This document shows positions 18,103 through 27,000 of a DNA stretch of 64,000 nucleotides, in pieces. Below the pieces are notes generated by a model, which had not been told where the DNA came from, ran no database searches, and worked only from the letters and a program-made list of their open reading frames with translations. How positions within the stretch are numbered: the stretch's first letter is position 1; each line of letters starts with the position of its first letter. The stretch is from an uncultured Parabacteroides sp. (GTDB taxonomy: Bacteria > Bacteroidota > Bacteroidia > Bacteroidales > Tannerellaceae): the NCBI GenBank assembly GCA_937894065.1, contig CALCST010000019.1:56317-120316 (forward strand), given 5' to 3'. The translations under genes were made by a program, and so were the position numbers.

Positions 18103-18138
18103 AAAAAGCAATCATCAAATTGATGATTGCTTTTTTTA
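18103..18138 (+). terminator. Intrinsic terminator of tRNA-Val
   Basis: Arms AGCAATCATCAA (18107-18118) and TTGATGATTGCT (18120-18131), perfect 12 bp with a very tight loop, preceded by A-run and followed by TTTTTTT. Confidence 0.92.
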
Positions 18139-18252
18139 TTTTCTATTTATCCAAAATAGATATTTCATTATCTCTTTTCCATAAAAAAGTATTAACTTTC
18201 CGCTCATAAAAACAACAAGCAAGACTTATCCATATTTAAATAAGCAAATACC

Positions 18253-19464
18253 ATGAAACGTGTCATTACAAGCATAAGTTTCGCCATTGGCATTGCGTGC
18301 TCCTGCATCAATTCGGAAGCATGCACCTCAATAATTATAACAGGCAAAGCAACTCCGGACGGAAGACCGCTGATGTGGAAGCACCGCGACACCAGTGTGG
18401 ATTACAATCATATTGTATTTGAAAAAGGAGAGAAATATAATTTCATCGGGCTGACCAACAGCAATAACGACGGAGATATATGGATGGGCACAAACGAATG
18501 TGGTTTCTCAATAATGAACACTGCTTCATACAATCTCAAGGACGATGATGTGGAAGTTATGGACCACGAAGGAAAAGTTATGAAACGCGCACTTGAGATT
18601 TGCAAAACAGCCGGAGATTTTGAAAATTTTCTGGACACACTCTCCCGCCCTATGCGTGTGGAGGCAAATTTCGGCGTGATTGATGCTCACGGTGGTGCAG
18701 CTTATTATGAAACAAACAACACACGCTATTACAAGAAAGACGTAAACGACAGCAGTCTGGCTCCGGAAGGCTATATGATTTATACTAACTTCTCGTTCGA
18801 AGGCCGCAAGGACGAAGGTTACGGCTTTGTAAGATACGAAAGCGCAAAGAAGATTTTCAAAGACATGAAAGAGAAGGGATTTACCCCGAAGAATATATTC
18901 TCTGACGCTTCTGCATCTTTCTATCATAGCATGATGAAAATAGATTTGAAGAATCCGGAACAGAGCCCGAACAAACTTACCTCGGGCTGGGCTGTTGAGC
19001 AGGATTTTATTCCACGACACGAAAGCACGGCTTCAATCGTAATACAAGGCGTTAAAGAAGGTATGAATCCGGAACTTACAACAATGTGGACTGAGCTTGG
19101 TTATCCTCCTGCGGCTATTGCCGTTCCTTTGTTCGTAAAAATGGGAGAAAATCTTCCTAAGATGGTTTCGTATGACGAGAAATATAAAACTGCTCCTCTG
19201 TGTTACTATTCCACAGAAGTAAAAAATAAGGCTTATCCTATACACAAAGGCAATGGACAGAAATATATACATTGGGAATCGTTCTGGAACGACAATTGCA
19301 ACGGTTCTCTGCAAATAATCGAGCCTTTCAGGGGTAAAGTCTATGATATGTTCCAGTCATGCCAGAATGAATGGGGAAGCAAATCTCTGGATTTGGATAA
19401 AATATATTCGATTTATCAAAAAACTGAAACTGTCATCAACGATTGTTACAGTAAATTGTTATAG
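18253..19464 (+). CDS. Secreted C45-like Ntn hydrolase (acyl-CoA:6-APA acyltransferase-like)
   Basis: 403 residues. A signal peptide (residues 1-23, ending NSEA) is followed directly by Cys24-Thr-Ser, so signal cleavage itself would expose an N-terminal cysteine, the nucleophile of N-terminal nucleophile hydrolases. The next segment DGRPLMWKHRDTSVDYN contains the conserved arginine/aspartate seen in choloylglycine hydrolase and C45 families; WMGTNECGFSIMNTASYN matches the typical xGxNExGLxxxN-type motif. Substrate is unknown: linear amides, such as bile-salt or acyl-amino-acid conjugates, are the usual range. Not part of an obvious operon; a DUF1080 fusion gene lies 86 bp downstream. Confidence 0.8.
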   Translation: MKRVITSISFAIGIACSCINSEACTSIIITGKATPDGRPLMWKHRDTSVDYNHIVFEKGEKYNFIGLTNSNNDGDIWMGTNECGFSIMNTASYNLKDDDVEVMDHEGKVMKRALEICKTAGDFENFLDTLSRPMRVEANFGVIDAHGGAAYYETNNTRYYKKDVNDSSLAPEGYMIYTNFSFEGRKDEGYGFVRYESAKKIFKDMKEKGFTPKNIFSDASASFYHSMMKIDLKNPEQSPNKLTSGWAVEQDFIPRHESTASIVIQGVKEGMNPELTTMWTELGYPPAAIAVPLFVKMGENLPKMVSYDEKYKTAPLCYYSTEVKNKAYPIHKGNGQKYIHWESFWNDNCNGSLQIIEPFRGKVYDMFQSCQNEWGSKSLDLDKIYSIYQKTETVINDCYSKLL

Positions 19465-19550
19465 TCTCGTTGGACTCAACTTTCTGTTAACGAGTTGACA
19501 AGAGTATTTTGAAGTGACATTAATTTTTACAACTTAATATCTTGAATAAT

Positions 19551-20945
19551 ATGAAAAAGACCTATTGTGTTATCAAACAAGCCTTATGCCTGGTGGCATT
19601 TGCTCTTTTGGCAGCTTGCTCGTCATCGCCGGAAGGAGAATTGCTTGGAAGTTCCACTGACAAGAACTGGAACTGGGAAGGAAATGTTGAAGTTAAAGAT
19701 GGTGTTGTATCAGTTTCCCCAAACACGCAAATGATTCTTGCTTCGGGTAATTACAAGAATTTCGAGTTGGAAATGGAACTACAGACTGTGGACAACGGCA
19801 AAGGCTATATTCAGTTCCATACGGACAACACACTATCAAAAGGATATAAAATTGCTATAAACAACGACCGCAACGACCAGCAGTGGTGGCGAATGACAGG
19901 CAGTCTTTTGTCTGTGCGCAACCTAACAAAGAGTTTTGCACGCGATAATGAATGGTTCAAAATGCGTCTTCATGTTAACGGACAGAATATAGCCGTTTAT
20001 ATCAATGATAATCCGGTTGTGGAATATGTTGAACCGGCACAGCCATATCGTATCTCACCAAATGAGAATGCACGCGTTTCAAACGGAACTCTTGCCGTTG
20101 TAAGTAATGGAGAGGGAAAAATACAATTCAAATCAATGAAGGTAACTTCTTTGCCGGAAAACCAGGCTGATGCAGATTTCCCGGTTGTTGCTCTTGACGA
20201 GCAGAAAGACCCGATTATCAAGTTGCATCAGGAAGATTTCCCTGTATTGGATTATCATGTTCATCTGAAAGGTGGTCTTACAAAAGAAAGAGCTGCTCAG
20301 CAGTCACGACAGACTGGTATAAATTATGCTATCGCTCCTAACTGCGGACTTAAATTCCCGGTAACTACAGACCAGGACATCTATAATTTCATCGACACTA
20401 TGCGCACACAGCCTTTCATCCTTGCTATGCAGGCTGAAGGACGTGAGTGGCTTACACTTTTCTCAGAAAAAGCTCGCGACGAATTCGACTATATATTCAG
20501 CGATGCTCTTACATTCTTCGACAACAAAAACCGTCGTACTCTCCTTTGGATTAACGACGAAGTATGGATTGAAAACGAAGAAAAATATATGGATTTGATT
20601 GTGGAGAAAAGTTGCGCAGTAATGGAAGAACCTATTGATATCTTCGTAAATCCAACTTTCCTGCCGGAACAGATGAACGACCGTTACGACCAGTTCTGGA
20701 CAGACGCCCGTATCGACAAATTTGTTGCAGCTTTGGTTAAAAACGGAAAAGCTCTGGAAATAAACGAACTTTATAAAATCCCGAGCAAGAAGATTATCAT
20801 GAAAGCTAAGGAAGCCGGCGTAAAATTCACTTTCGGCTCAAACAATGTAACTCCAAATGTCAGTGATTTAGGATACAGCCTAAAAATGAAAGAAGAATGC
20901 GGACTGACTGCGGAGAATATGTATAAGCCAAAGGTTAAGAGATAA
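19551..20945 (+). CDS. Lipoprotein with DUF1080 (3-keto-disaccharide hydrolase-like) domain fused to PHP-like hydrolase
   Basis: 464 residues from the ATG at 19551; a TTG 9 bp upstream is less likely. Lipoprotein signal with LLAAC (Cys23). Residues about 40-200 form a concanavalin-like DUF1080 domain (GNYKNFELEMELQT, GYIQFHT, WFKMRLHVNGQNIAVYIND). Residues about 230-464 look like a PHP/amidohydrolase-type barrel with an HVH pair at 236-238 in LDYHVHLKGG, AEGREW, and a C-terminal FGSNN segment. DUF1080 domains act on or bind modified glycans; a PHP-like barrel is usually a metal-dependent phosphoesterase or hydrolase. The combination suggests a surface or periplasmic glycan-related enzyme, but the reaction is unknown. 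Confidence 0.72.
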   Translation: MKKTYCVIKQALCLVAFALLAACSSSPEGELLGSSTDKNWNWEGNVEVKDGVVSVSPNTQMILASGNYKNFELEMELQTVDNGKGYIQFHTDNTLSKGYKIAINNDRNDQQWWRMTGSLLSVRNLTKSFARDNEWFKMRLHVNGQNIAVYINDNPVVEYVEPAQPYRISPNENARVSNGTLAVVSNGEGKIQFKSMKVTSLPENQADADFPVVALDEQKDPIIKLHQEDFPVLDYHVHLKGGLTKERAAQQSRQTGINYAIAPNCGLKFPVTTDQDIYNFIDTMRTQPFILAMQAEGREWLTLFSEKARDEFDYIFSDALTFFDNKNRRTLLWINDEVWIENEEKYMDLIVEKSCAVMEEPIDIFVNPTFLPEQMNDRYDQFWTDARIDKFVAALVKNGKALEINELYKIPSKKIIMKAKEAGVKFTFGSNNVTPNVSDLGYSLKMKEECGLTAENMYKPKVKR

Positions 20946-20952
20946 GTATGAG

Positions 20953-21060
20953 GGAACAAGTTGACAAGGTCAGAACACCTGTAATTTCACAAATTATTAT
21001 CCAAAAATCTTGTTAACTTGTCTTCTTGTCAACTTGTTCCTAACATCTTATATATCTGTC
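20953..21060 (+). repeat. Direct repeat copy 1, palindromic, before the 21.1-kb gene
   Basis: Perfect 16-bp arms GGAACAAGTTGACAAG (20953-20968) and CTTGTCAACTTGTTCC (21025-21040). The interior AACACCTGTAATTTCACAAA.. and the 3' half TTGTTAACTTGTCTTCTTGTCAAC match the repeat at 21960-22080, which lies after the next gene in the same orientation. Confidence 0.75.
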
Positions 21061-21099
21061 GAATAACTTGCAGAACTAAAGTAATAAACAAATATATTC

Positions 21100-21951
21100 A
21101 TGAAAGCAATCCTCCTAATATCCACTTTTATGGTGTGCGCTTTTGCTGGAGCTCAGCAAAGCCAAAAGCGTTCTCTCCAATTTATAGTAAACAAGGAGGG
21201 AAAACTTACTGCTGTTCCAAAGTTTAACGAACCGGGAGAAATCTATATTCCTGAAGCTTCTTATAAGACTTATACACCATCAAATGTTATGATGGAAAAG
21301 ATAAGCCTGGAGCAGAAGAATTTCACATCTCCATATTTACCAATGTTTGCGGAAAGACCAATGGATATGAATGTTCTTTCAGAAGCGTATGAACCTTTTT
21401 TCAACGTATATACACCTATGTTGAGAAGAGTTTCGCCTATGGCTTTGGATTTCGATGAATATGCTATCTATCCAGTGGGAGTAAACGGCGCATTTATGGT
21501 GAACGGAAGGCAGATTTCCTGGCCTGCAATCGGCGGATTAACAACAGCAGAAACTGCTATTGCTTGGACAAACGAAAGACTGACCATCAGCGGAGGTATT
21601 TTTGCAGGAAGATATTACAGCCCTTATGTAAGTTCTCCCGGATTTATAGGAGGAATCAATATAAACACAAGATACGAAGTGAACGACTGGCTCGCACTAC
21701 GGACATGGGGACAATATTCTTACTCAAACAATAATGGTAAAGACCCATTTCTGCAGATGAATCCATTGCTGAATCAGACTAATATAGGAGGAGCTGTAGA
21801 ATTCAAGGTTGGCGACAATGCAGGTTTCGGTATTGGCGTGAATTTCCAAAGAAATACTTTCAACAACCAATTTGAAAGACAATATATTTTCTATCCTAAT
21901 TTCGGAATAGGAAACGATAATATCAAATTTGGAATAGGCGGAGGAAGATAA
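21100..21951 (+). CDS. Secreted protein of unknown function, barrel-like C-terminus
   Basis: 283 residues with a signal peptide (residues 1-18, ending FAGA). No domain recognised. The N-terminal third contains KRSLQFIVNKEGKLTAVPKF and a proline-rich middle. The last ~150 residues are rich in glycine, aromatic residues and alternating hydrophobic strands (RLTISGGIFAGRYYSPYV, NTRYEVNDWLALRTWGQYSYSN, GVNFQRNTFNNQFERQYIF), suggesting a small outer-membrane barrel or a strand-rich fold. It is flanked on both sides by copies of the same palindromic repeat, so it forms an isolated unit. Confidence 0.6.
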   Translation: MKAILLISTFMVCAFAGAQQSQKRSLQFIVNKEGKLTAVPKFNEPGEIYIPEASYKTYTPSNVMMEKISLEQKNFTSPYLPMFAERPMDMNVLSEAYEPFFNVYTPMLRRVSPMALDFDEYAIYPVGVNGAFMVNGRQISWPAIGGLTTAETAIAWTNERLTISGGIFAGRYYSPYVSSPGFIGGININTRYEVNDWLALRTWGQYSYSNNNGKDPFLQMNPLLNQTNIGGAVEFKVGDNAGFGIGVNFQRNTFNNQFERQYIFYPNFGIGNDNIKFGIGGGR

Positions 21952-21959
21952 AATAGAAA

Positions 21960-22092
21960 AAGTTAACAAGGCTTCAGAGACAAGTTAACAAGGCCAAAAA
22001 CACCTGCAACTTTACAATTTATCATCTAAAAAACCTTGTTAACTTGTCTTCTTGTCAACTCGTCAACTTGTCAACTTGTCAACTTGTTATCT
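21960..22092 (+). repeat. Direct repeat copy 2, palindromic, after the 21.1-kb gene
   Basis: Perfect 15-bp arms GACAAGTTAACAAGG (21979-21993) and CCTTGTTAACTTGTC (22034-22048). The interior AACACCTGCAACTTTACAAT matches copy 1, and the 3' side carries tandem TCAACTTG words (22054-22086). A related half-copy with AGTTGACGAGGATTCAGAGA lies at 27308. Confidence 0.75.
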
Positions 22093-22150
22093 AAAATTAA
22101 GCTTGCGAAACTCAAACAAACTCACAAACTTAAAAACTTACGAACTCAAA

Positions 22151-23140
22151 TCAATACGGACGGAAACCGATAATCTGACGAACTTCGTTCAAAGTTTTAG
22201 CTGCACTTTCACGAGCTTTTTCAGCACCCATGCGTGCTACTTTAGCAAGAAGTTCTTCGTTGTTTCTGATATCAAGTATTTTTTCACGAATAGGAGCGCA
22301 GAAATTGTTGATATCTTCAGCCAACTGTTTCTTCATATCGCCGTAGCGAATTTCACAATTGTTGTACTTTTCGTTGAAGAAATCATATGTATCCTTTGAT
22401 GATACGATTTCCATCATTGTAAACAAGTTGGCGATTGGTTCCGGCTTTACACTGTTAGGTTCAGTTGGACCTGAATCTGTGACAGCTTTCATAACCTTTT
22501 TCTTTATAGTCTTTTCGTCGTCGATAAGATAGATTGCATTTCCTTCGCTCTTACCCATCTTACCTGAACCATCCAATCCCGGAACTTTAACAGATTTGTC
22601 ACCCAAGTGGAATGATGCAGGTTCAACGAAATATTCAACACCATAAATCTGATTGAAACGGCGGGCAAACTTACGAGCCATTTCCATATTCTGCTCCTGG
22701 TCCTTTCCTACCGGAACTTTAACAGCTTTATGAATAATAATATCCGAAGCCATCAATGTCGGGTAAGTAAGCAAACCGGCATTAACATTATCCGGCTGTT
22801 TGCGCACTTTCTCTTTAAACGAAGTAACACGCTCCAATTCTCCAAGGTAAGCGTTCATATTGAGATAAAGATATAGCTCAACAACCTCAGGAACATCACT
22901 CTGAATATATATTGTAGCCTTCTCAGGGTCGATACCACAAGCCAAATATTCAGATAAAATAGTTTTAACGCTATTTCGAATATTATCCGGATGCGGATGT
23001 GTTGTCAGAGAGTGCCAGTCTGCAATAAAGAAAAAGCAATTGTATTCATTCTGCATTTGCAAAAAACTCTTTACTGCACCAAAGTAATTTCCCAAATGGA
23101 GATTACCGGTCGGACGGATTCCACTTACTACTGTTTCCAT
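22151..23140 (-). CDS. trpS: Tryptophanyl-tRNA synthetase
   Basis: 329 residues, class Ic synthetase. The HIGH-equivalent is in PTGNLHLGNYFGAV (about residues 10-23) and the KMSKS-equivalent is KMGKSEGN near residue 193. The GKDQEQNMEMARKFARRFN helix and the ADWHSLTTHP segment are typical of TrpRS. Length is standard. The 316 bp upstream separate it from a divergent small lipoprotein gene, and no tryptophan-leader peptide was seen there. Confidence 0.96.
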   Translation of the reverse strand: METVVSGIRPTGNLHLGNYFGAVKSFLQMQNEYNCFFFIADWHSLTTHPHPDNIRNSVKTILSEYLACGIDPEKATIYIQSDVPEVVELYLYLNMNAYLGELERVTSFKEKVRKQPDNVNAGLLTYPTLMASDIIIHKAVKVPVGKDQEQNMEMARKFARRFNQIYGVEYFVEPASFHLGDKSVKVPGLDGSGKMGKSEGNAIYLIDDEKTIKKKVMKAVTDSGPTEPNSVKPEPIANLFTMMEIVSSKDTYDFFNEKYNNCEIRYGDMKKQLAEDINNFCAPIREKILDIRNNEELLAKVARMGAEKARESAAKTLNEVRQIIGFRPY

Positions 23141-23457
23141 TGTTATTTATATAGTTTATAATTTATTGTTTCTCAAAATCATTACACAGAATTAACAAAT
23201 AAACTGGTAAAAAGTATCATAACAACCTTGGTTTACCTTTATTTTAAAGATAAACAAGTAAACCATATTCAAATAGGTGCAAATATAGTGAAAGGTGAGT
23301 GGAGAGCAAAATAAAAAACTTGTTTTTGATTTTGGTATACTGAGCAGCATCTTATATTATCCAAATATAGTGAATAAATGTATTAAAAACAGAAAACCAA
23401 AGAAACCAACTACACAAAACATTATATTTGCCTATGAACTAAATTTTCAAACTTGTT
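23141..23457. other. 317-bp region between trpS and small lipoprotein gene
   Basis: Divergent promoter region. Contains a spaced palindrome TGGTTTAC ... GTAAACCA at about 23228-23262 and a TATATTTG -7-like box at 23423-23430, 28 bp before the lipoprotein ATG, without a matching TTTG at -33. No convincing open reading frame or structured RNA. Confidence 0.5.
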
Positions 23458-23796
23458 ATGAGAAAGATTTTATTAATTTCACTTGTGGTGGCATTCCTTT
23501 CATCTTGCCAAACAAAAGAATCATATATTAGCAGTCTGAACGAGTTCATCGAAGACGTAAAAAGCGACTGTGCCAACTATACAGAAAAAGATTGGGAAAA
23601 AGCAGATAAAAAGCTCGACAAATTAACAAAAGAAACATACAAGGAATTTGCAGAAGAACTATCATTTGATGAAAAAAAGGAAGTTGCAAAATGCCAGACA
23701 GCATATGCCGCAATGAAAGCGAAAGCCGGAATAAAAAATTTGAGCAAAAATATAGAAGAAGCTGCAAAGAAGCTTGATGAGGCAATGAAAGAATAA
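23458..23796 (+). CDS. Small helical lipoprotein, unknown function (DUF6565-like?)
   Basis: 112 residues. Lipoprotein signal MRKILLISLVVAFLSSC with the modified cysteine at 17. The mature part is strongly charged and helical, with many K and E residues and heptad-like spacing (DWEKADKKLDKLTKETYKEF, then NLSKNIEEAAKKLDEAMKE). Such small lysine/glutamate-rich lipoproteins are common in Bacteroides; the family suggestion is from memory and not certain. No operon partner: a new promoter for carB begins 37 bp after its stop. Confidence 0.65.
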   Translation: MRKILLISLVVAFLSSCQTKESYISSLNEFIEDVKSDCANYTEKDWEKADKKLDKLTKETYKEFAEELSFDEKKEVAKCQTAYAAMKAKAGIKNLSKNIEEAAKKLDEAMKE

Positions 23797-23832
23797 AGCT
23801 CATTACAAATAAAAAAACTTCAAGGTTTAAGC

Positions 23833-23863
23833 TTTGAGGTTTGCATAAAAAGCATTATCTTTG
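23833..23863 (+). promoter_or_regulatory. Promoter of the carB leader
   Basis: TTTG at 23833-23836 and TATCTTTG at 23856-23863, 19-bp spacer, matching the Bacteroidales consensus. Start is expected near 23870, about 16 nt before the leader ORF. Confidence 0.85.
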
Positions 23864-23885
23864 CACAAATTTATCAGGGATATAC

Positions 23886-23984
23886 ATGAATAGAAAACAT
23901 TACACGTACGAACTATCTATTTCTGCCGGTCAGAAGTCGGAGATGGGGTATTTATTTTCTATTTTCACGATATTTATTAGGTAA
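23886..23984 (+). CDS. Putative 32-residue leader peptide upstream of carB
   Basis: ATG at 23886 to TAA at 23982-23984. The peptide begins MNRKHYTYELS and ends with an F/I/L-rich tail (GYLFSIFTIFIR). The codons for this tail make a U-rich mRNA tract (23948-23980), and the stop codon is only 4 nt before the stem of an intrinsic terminator. This is the geometry of UTP-sensitive pyrBI-type attenuation, where ribosomes follow a paused polymerase and prevent the hairpin. Too short for standard gene calls; its function is inferred from layout. Confidence 0.65.
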   Translation: MNRKHYTYELSISAGQKSEMGYLFSIFTIFIR

Positions 23985-23988
23985 TATT

Positions 23989-24025
23989 AAATGCGTTAGT
24001 TATTTTTACTAGCGCATTTTTTTTG
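23989..24025 (+). terminator. Intrinsic terminator / attenuator before carB
   Basis: AAATGCGTTAGT (23989-24000) pairs with ACTAGCGCATTT (24008-24019) over 12 bp with one G-U; loop TATTTTT, then a T-run to 24024. It lies between the leader peptide and carB, downstream of a good promoter, with no promoter visible between it and carB, so read-through would be needed for carB expression. Confidence 0.85.
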
Positions 24026-24085
24026 TGTTTCCTACAAAGATAATATTGTAATATAAATATACATAAACAAAACATTCAAATTACT

Positions 24086-27000
24086 ATGTCTAGAAGCGGT
24101 ATTAAAAAAGTGATTGTTCTTGGCTCCGGTGCTTTGAAAATCGGACAGGCAGGAGAATTTGACTATTCTGGTTCTCAGGCTTTGAAAGCTCTGAAAGAAG
24201 AAGGTATCAGCACAGTGTTGCTAAACCCGAACATCGCTACAATCCAAACGTCAGAGGGAGTGGCAGACAAGGTTTATTTCTTGCCTATCACACCGTATTT
24301 CGTGGAAGAAGTTATCAAGAAGGAACAACCTGATGGTATCTTGCTGGCTTTCGGTGGTCAGACTGCGCTTAACTGTGGTACTGAACTATACACAAGCGGA
24401 ACTTTGGCTAAATATGGCGTTAAGGTTTTAGGAACTTCTGTTGAAGCAATCATGTACACAGAAGACCGCGACTTGTTTGTTAAGAAACTTAACGAAATCG
24501 AAGTAAAGACTCCAGTAAGCCAGGCTGTTGAAAACATGGATGATGCTGTTGCTGCAGCTCATAAAATCGGTTTCCCGGTTATGATCCGTTCAGCTTATGC
24601 TCTTGGTGGTATGGGTAGTGGTATATGTAAAGACGAAGCAGAATTGCGTGAATTGGCAGAAAGTGCTTTTGCTTATGCACCACAGATTCTTGTCGAAGAA
24701 TCTCTTAAAGGCTGGAAGGAAATCGAATTCGAAGTTATCCGTGACAAAAACGACCATTGCTTCACTGTTGTAAGCATGGAAAATGTTGACCCTCTTGGTG
24801 TTCACACTGGTGAAAGTATCGTTGTTGCTCCTACTTGTTCTTTAACAGATGCAGAGCTTAAGATGCTTCAGGATTTGTCAATCCAGACAATCCGCCACTT
24901 GGGTATCGTTGGTGAATGTAATATACAGTATGCATTTAACTCAGATACAAACGACTATCGTGTTATCGAAGTTAATGCTCGTTTGAGCCGTTCTTCTGCT
25001 TTGGCTTCAAAAGCATCTGGTTATCCTTTGGCTTTCGTTGCTGCTAAATTGGCATTAGGCTATGGATTGGACGAAATTGGAGAAATGGGAACTCCTAACT
25101 CAGCATACAAAGCTCCGGAAGTTGACTATATGATTGTTAAGATTCCTCGTTGGGACTTGACTAAATTTGCTGGTGTTGACCGTAAAATCGGCTCAAGCAT
25201 GAAGTCTGTCGGTGAAATCATGTCAATCGGTAAGAGCTTCGAAGAAATCATGCAGAAAGGTCTTCGTATGATTGGTCAGGGTATGCATGGTTTCGTTGGA
25301 AACAACGACCTTGAGTTTGAAGATTTGGATTATGAATTGGCTAATCCTACTGACTTGAGAATCTTTGCTGTTGCTAAAGCTTTGGAAAGTGGTTATACAG
25401 TAGAAAGAATTCATGAACTTTCAAAAATCAACCAGTGGTTCTTGAATAAACTTAAGAACATTGTTGATTATACAAAAGTATTGAGCCTTTATTCTAAGAT
25501 CGAAGATCTTCCTGAAGATGTATTGAGAGAAGCTAAACGCTTAGGTTTCTCTGACTTCCAGATTGCCCGTTATGTAGAAAATCCTCAAGGCAATATGGAA
25601 AAGGAAAATATCCGTGTACGTTCATTGCGTAAGAAATTAGGTGTATTACCAAGCGTTAAACGTATTAACACTGTAGCTTCTGAACATCCGGAATTGACTA
25701 ACTACTTGTATTTGACATACGATGGTAGCGAACATGATATTCCTTATTATCACACAGAAAAGAACGTCATCATCCTTGGTTCAGGAGCATATCGTATTGG
25801 TTCATCAGTAGAGTTTGACTGGTGTTCTGTAAATACAGCTCAGACAGCAAGAAAACTAGGATATAAAGCTATCATGATTAACTACAATCCTGAAACCGTA
25901 TCTACAGACTATGATATGTGTGACAGATTGTATTTCGATGAATTGTCATACGAACGTGTATTAGACGTTATCGACCTGGAAATGCCTAAGGGTGTTGTAG
26001 TTTCTGTAGGTGGTCAGATTCCAAATAACTTGGCGATGAAGCTTCACCGTCAACAAGTTCCAATTCTTGGTACATCTCCATTGTCAATTGACCGTGCAGA
26101 AAACCGTCACAAGTTCTCTGCAATGCTTGACTCACTTGGCATTGACCAGCCACGTTGGGCAGAGTTGACTAGTATGGAAGAAATCGATGCATTCATAGCA
26201 AAAGTTGGTTTCCCTGTATTGATCCGCCCATCTTATGTTCTTTCAGGTGCAGCAATGAATGTTTGCCACACTAAAGAAGAAATGATTGAATTCCTCGGCT
26301 TAGCAGCTAAAGTATCAAAAGAATTCCCAGTTGTTGTTTCTGAATTCTTGCAGGGAACAAAAGAAATTGAATTTGATGCTGTAGCTAAGAACGGTGAAGT
26401 TGTTGAGTATGCAATTTCTGAACATGTAGAGTTTGCCGGTGTTCACTCTGGTGACGCAACTTTGGTATTCCCAGCTCAGAAGATTTACTTCGAAACTGCA
26501 CGCCGCATCAAGAAAATTGCCAAGACAATTGCTAAGGAACTTAATATCAGTGGTCCGTTTAACATCCAGTTCTTGGCTAAGAACAACTTCGTAAAAGTAA
26601 TCGAATGTAACTTGCGTGCTTCACGTAGTTTCCCATTCGTTTCAAAAGTATTGAAACGCAACTTCATTGAAACTGCAACACGCATTATGCTTGATGCTGA
26701 ATATACAAAACCAGATAAGAGTGCATTTGATATTGACTGGATTGGTGTAAAAGCTTCACAGTTCTCATTTGCTCGTCTTCACAATGCAGACCCTGTTTTG
26801 GGTGTTGACATGAGTTCAACAGGTGAAGTTGGATGTATCGGAGATGACTTCAACGAAGCATTGCTTTCAGCTATGATTGCTGTTGGTAATAAGATTCCTA
26901 AGAAAAACATTCTTGTTTCTTCTGGAGCTGCTAAGAGCAAAGTTGATTTGTTGGAACCATGCCGTGTTCTTGACAGCAAAGGTTACACAATTTATGCGAC

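Noticed and set aside
23228..23262. TGGTTTAC ... GTAAACCA palindrome upstream of trpS
   Set aside because: Arms of 8 bp in an AT-rich gap; too weak to claim an operator without conservation.
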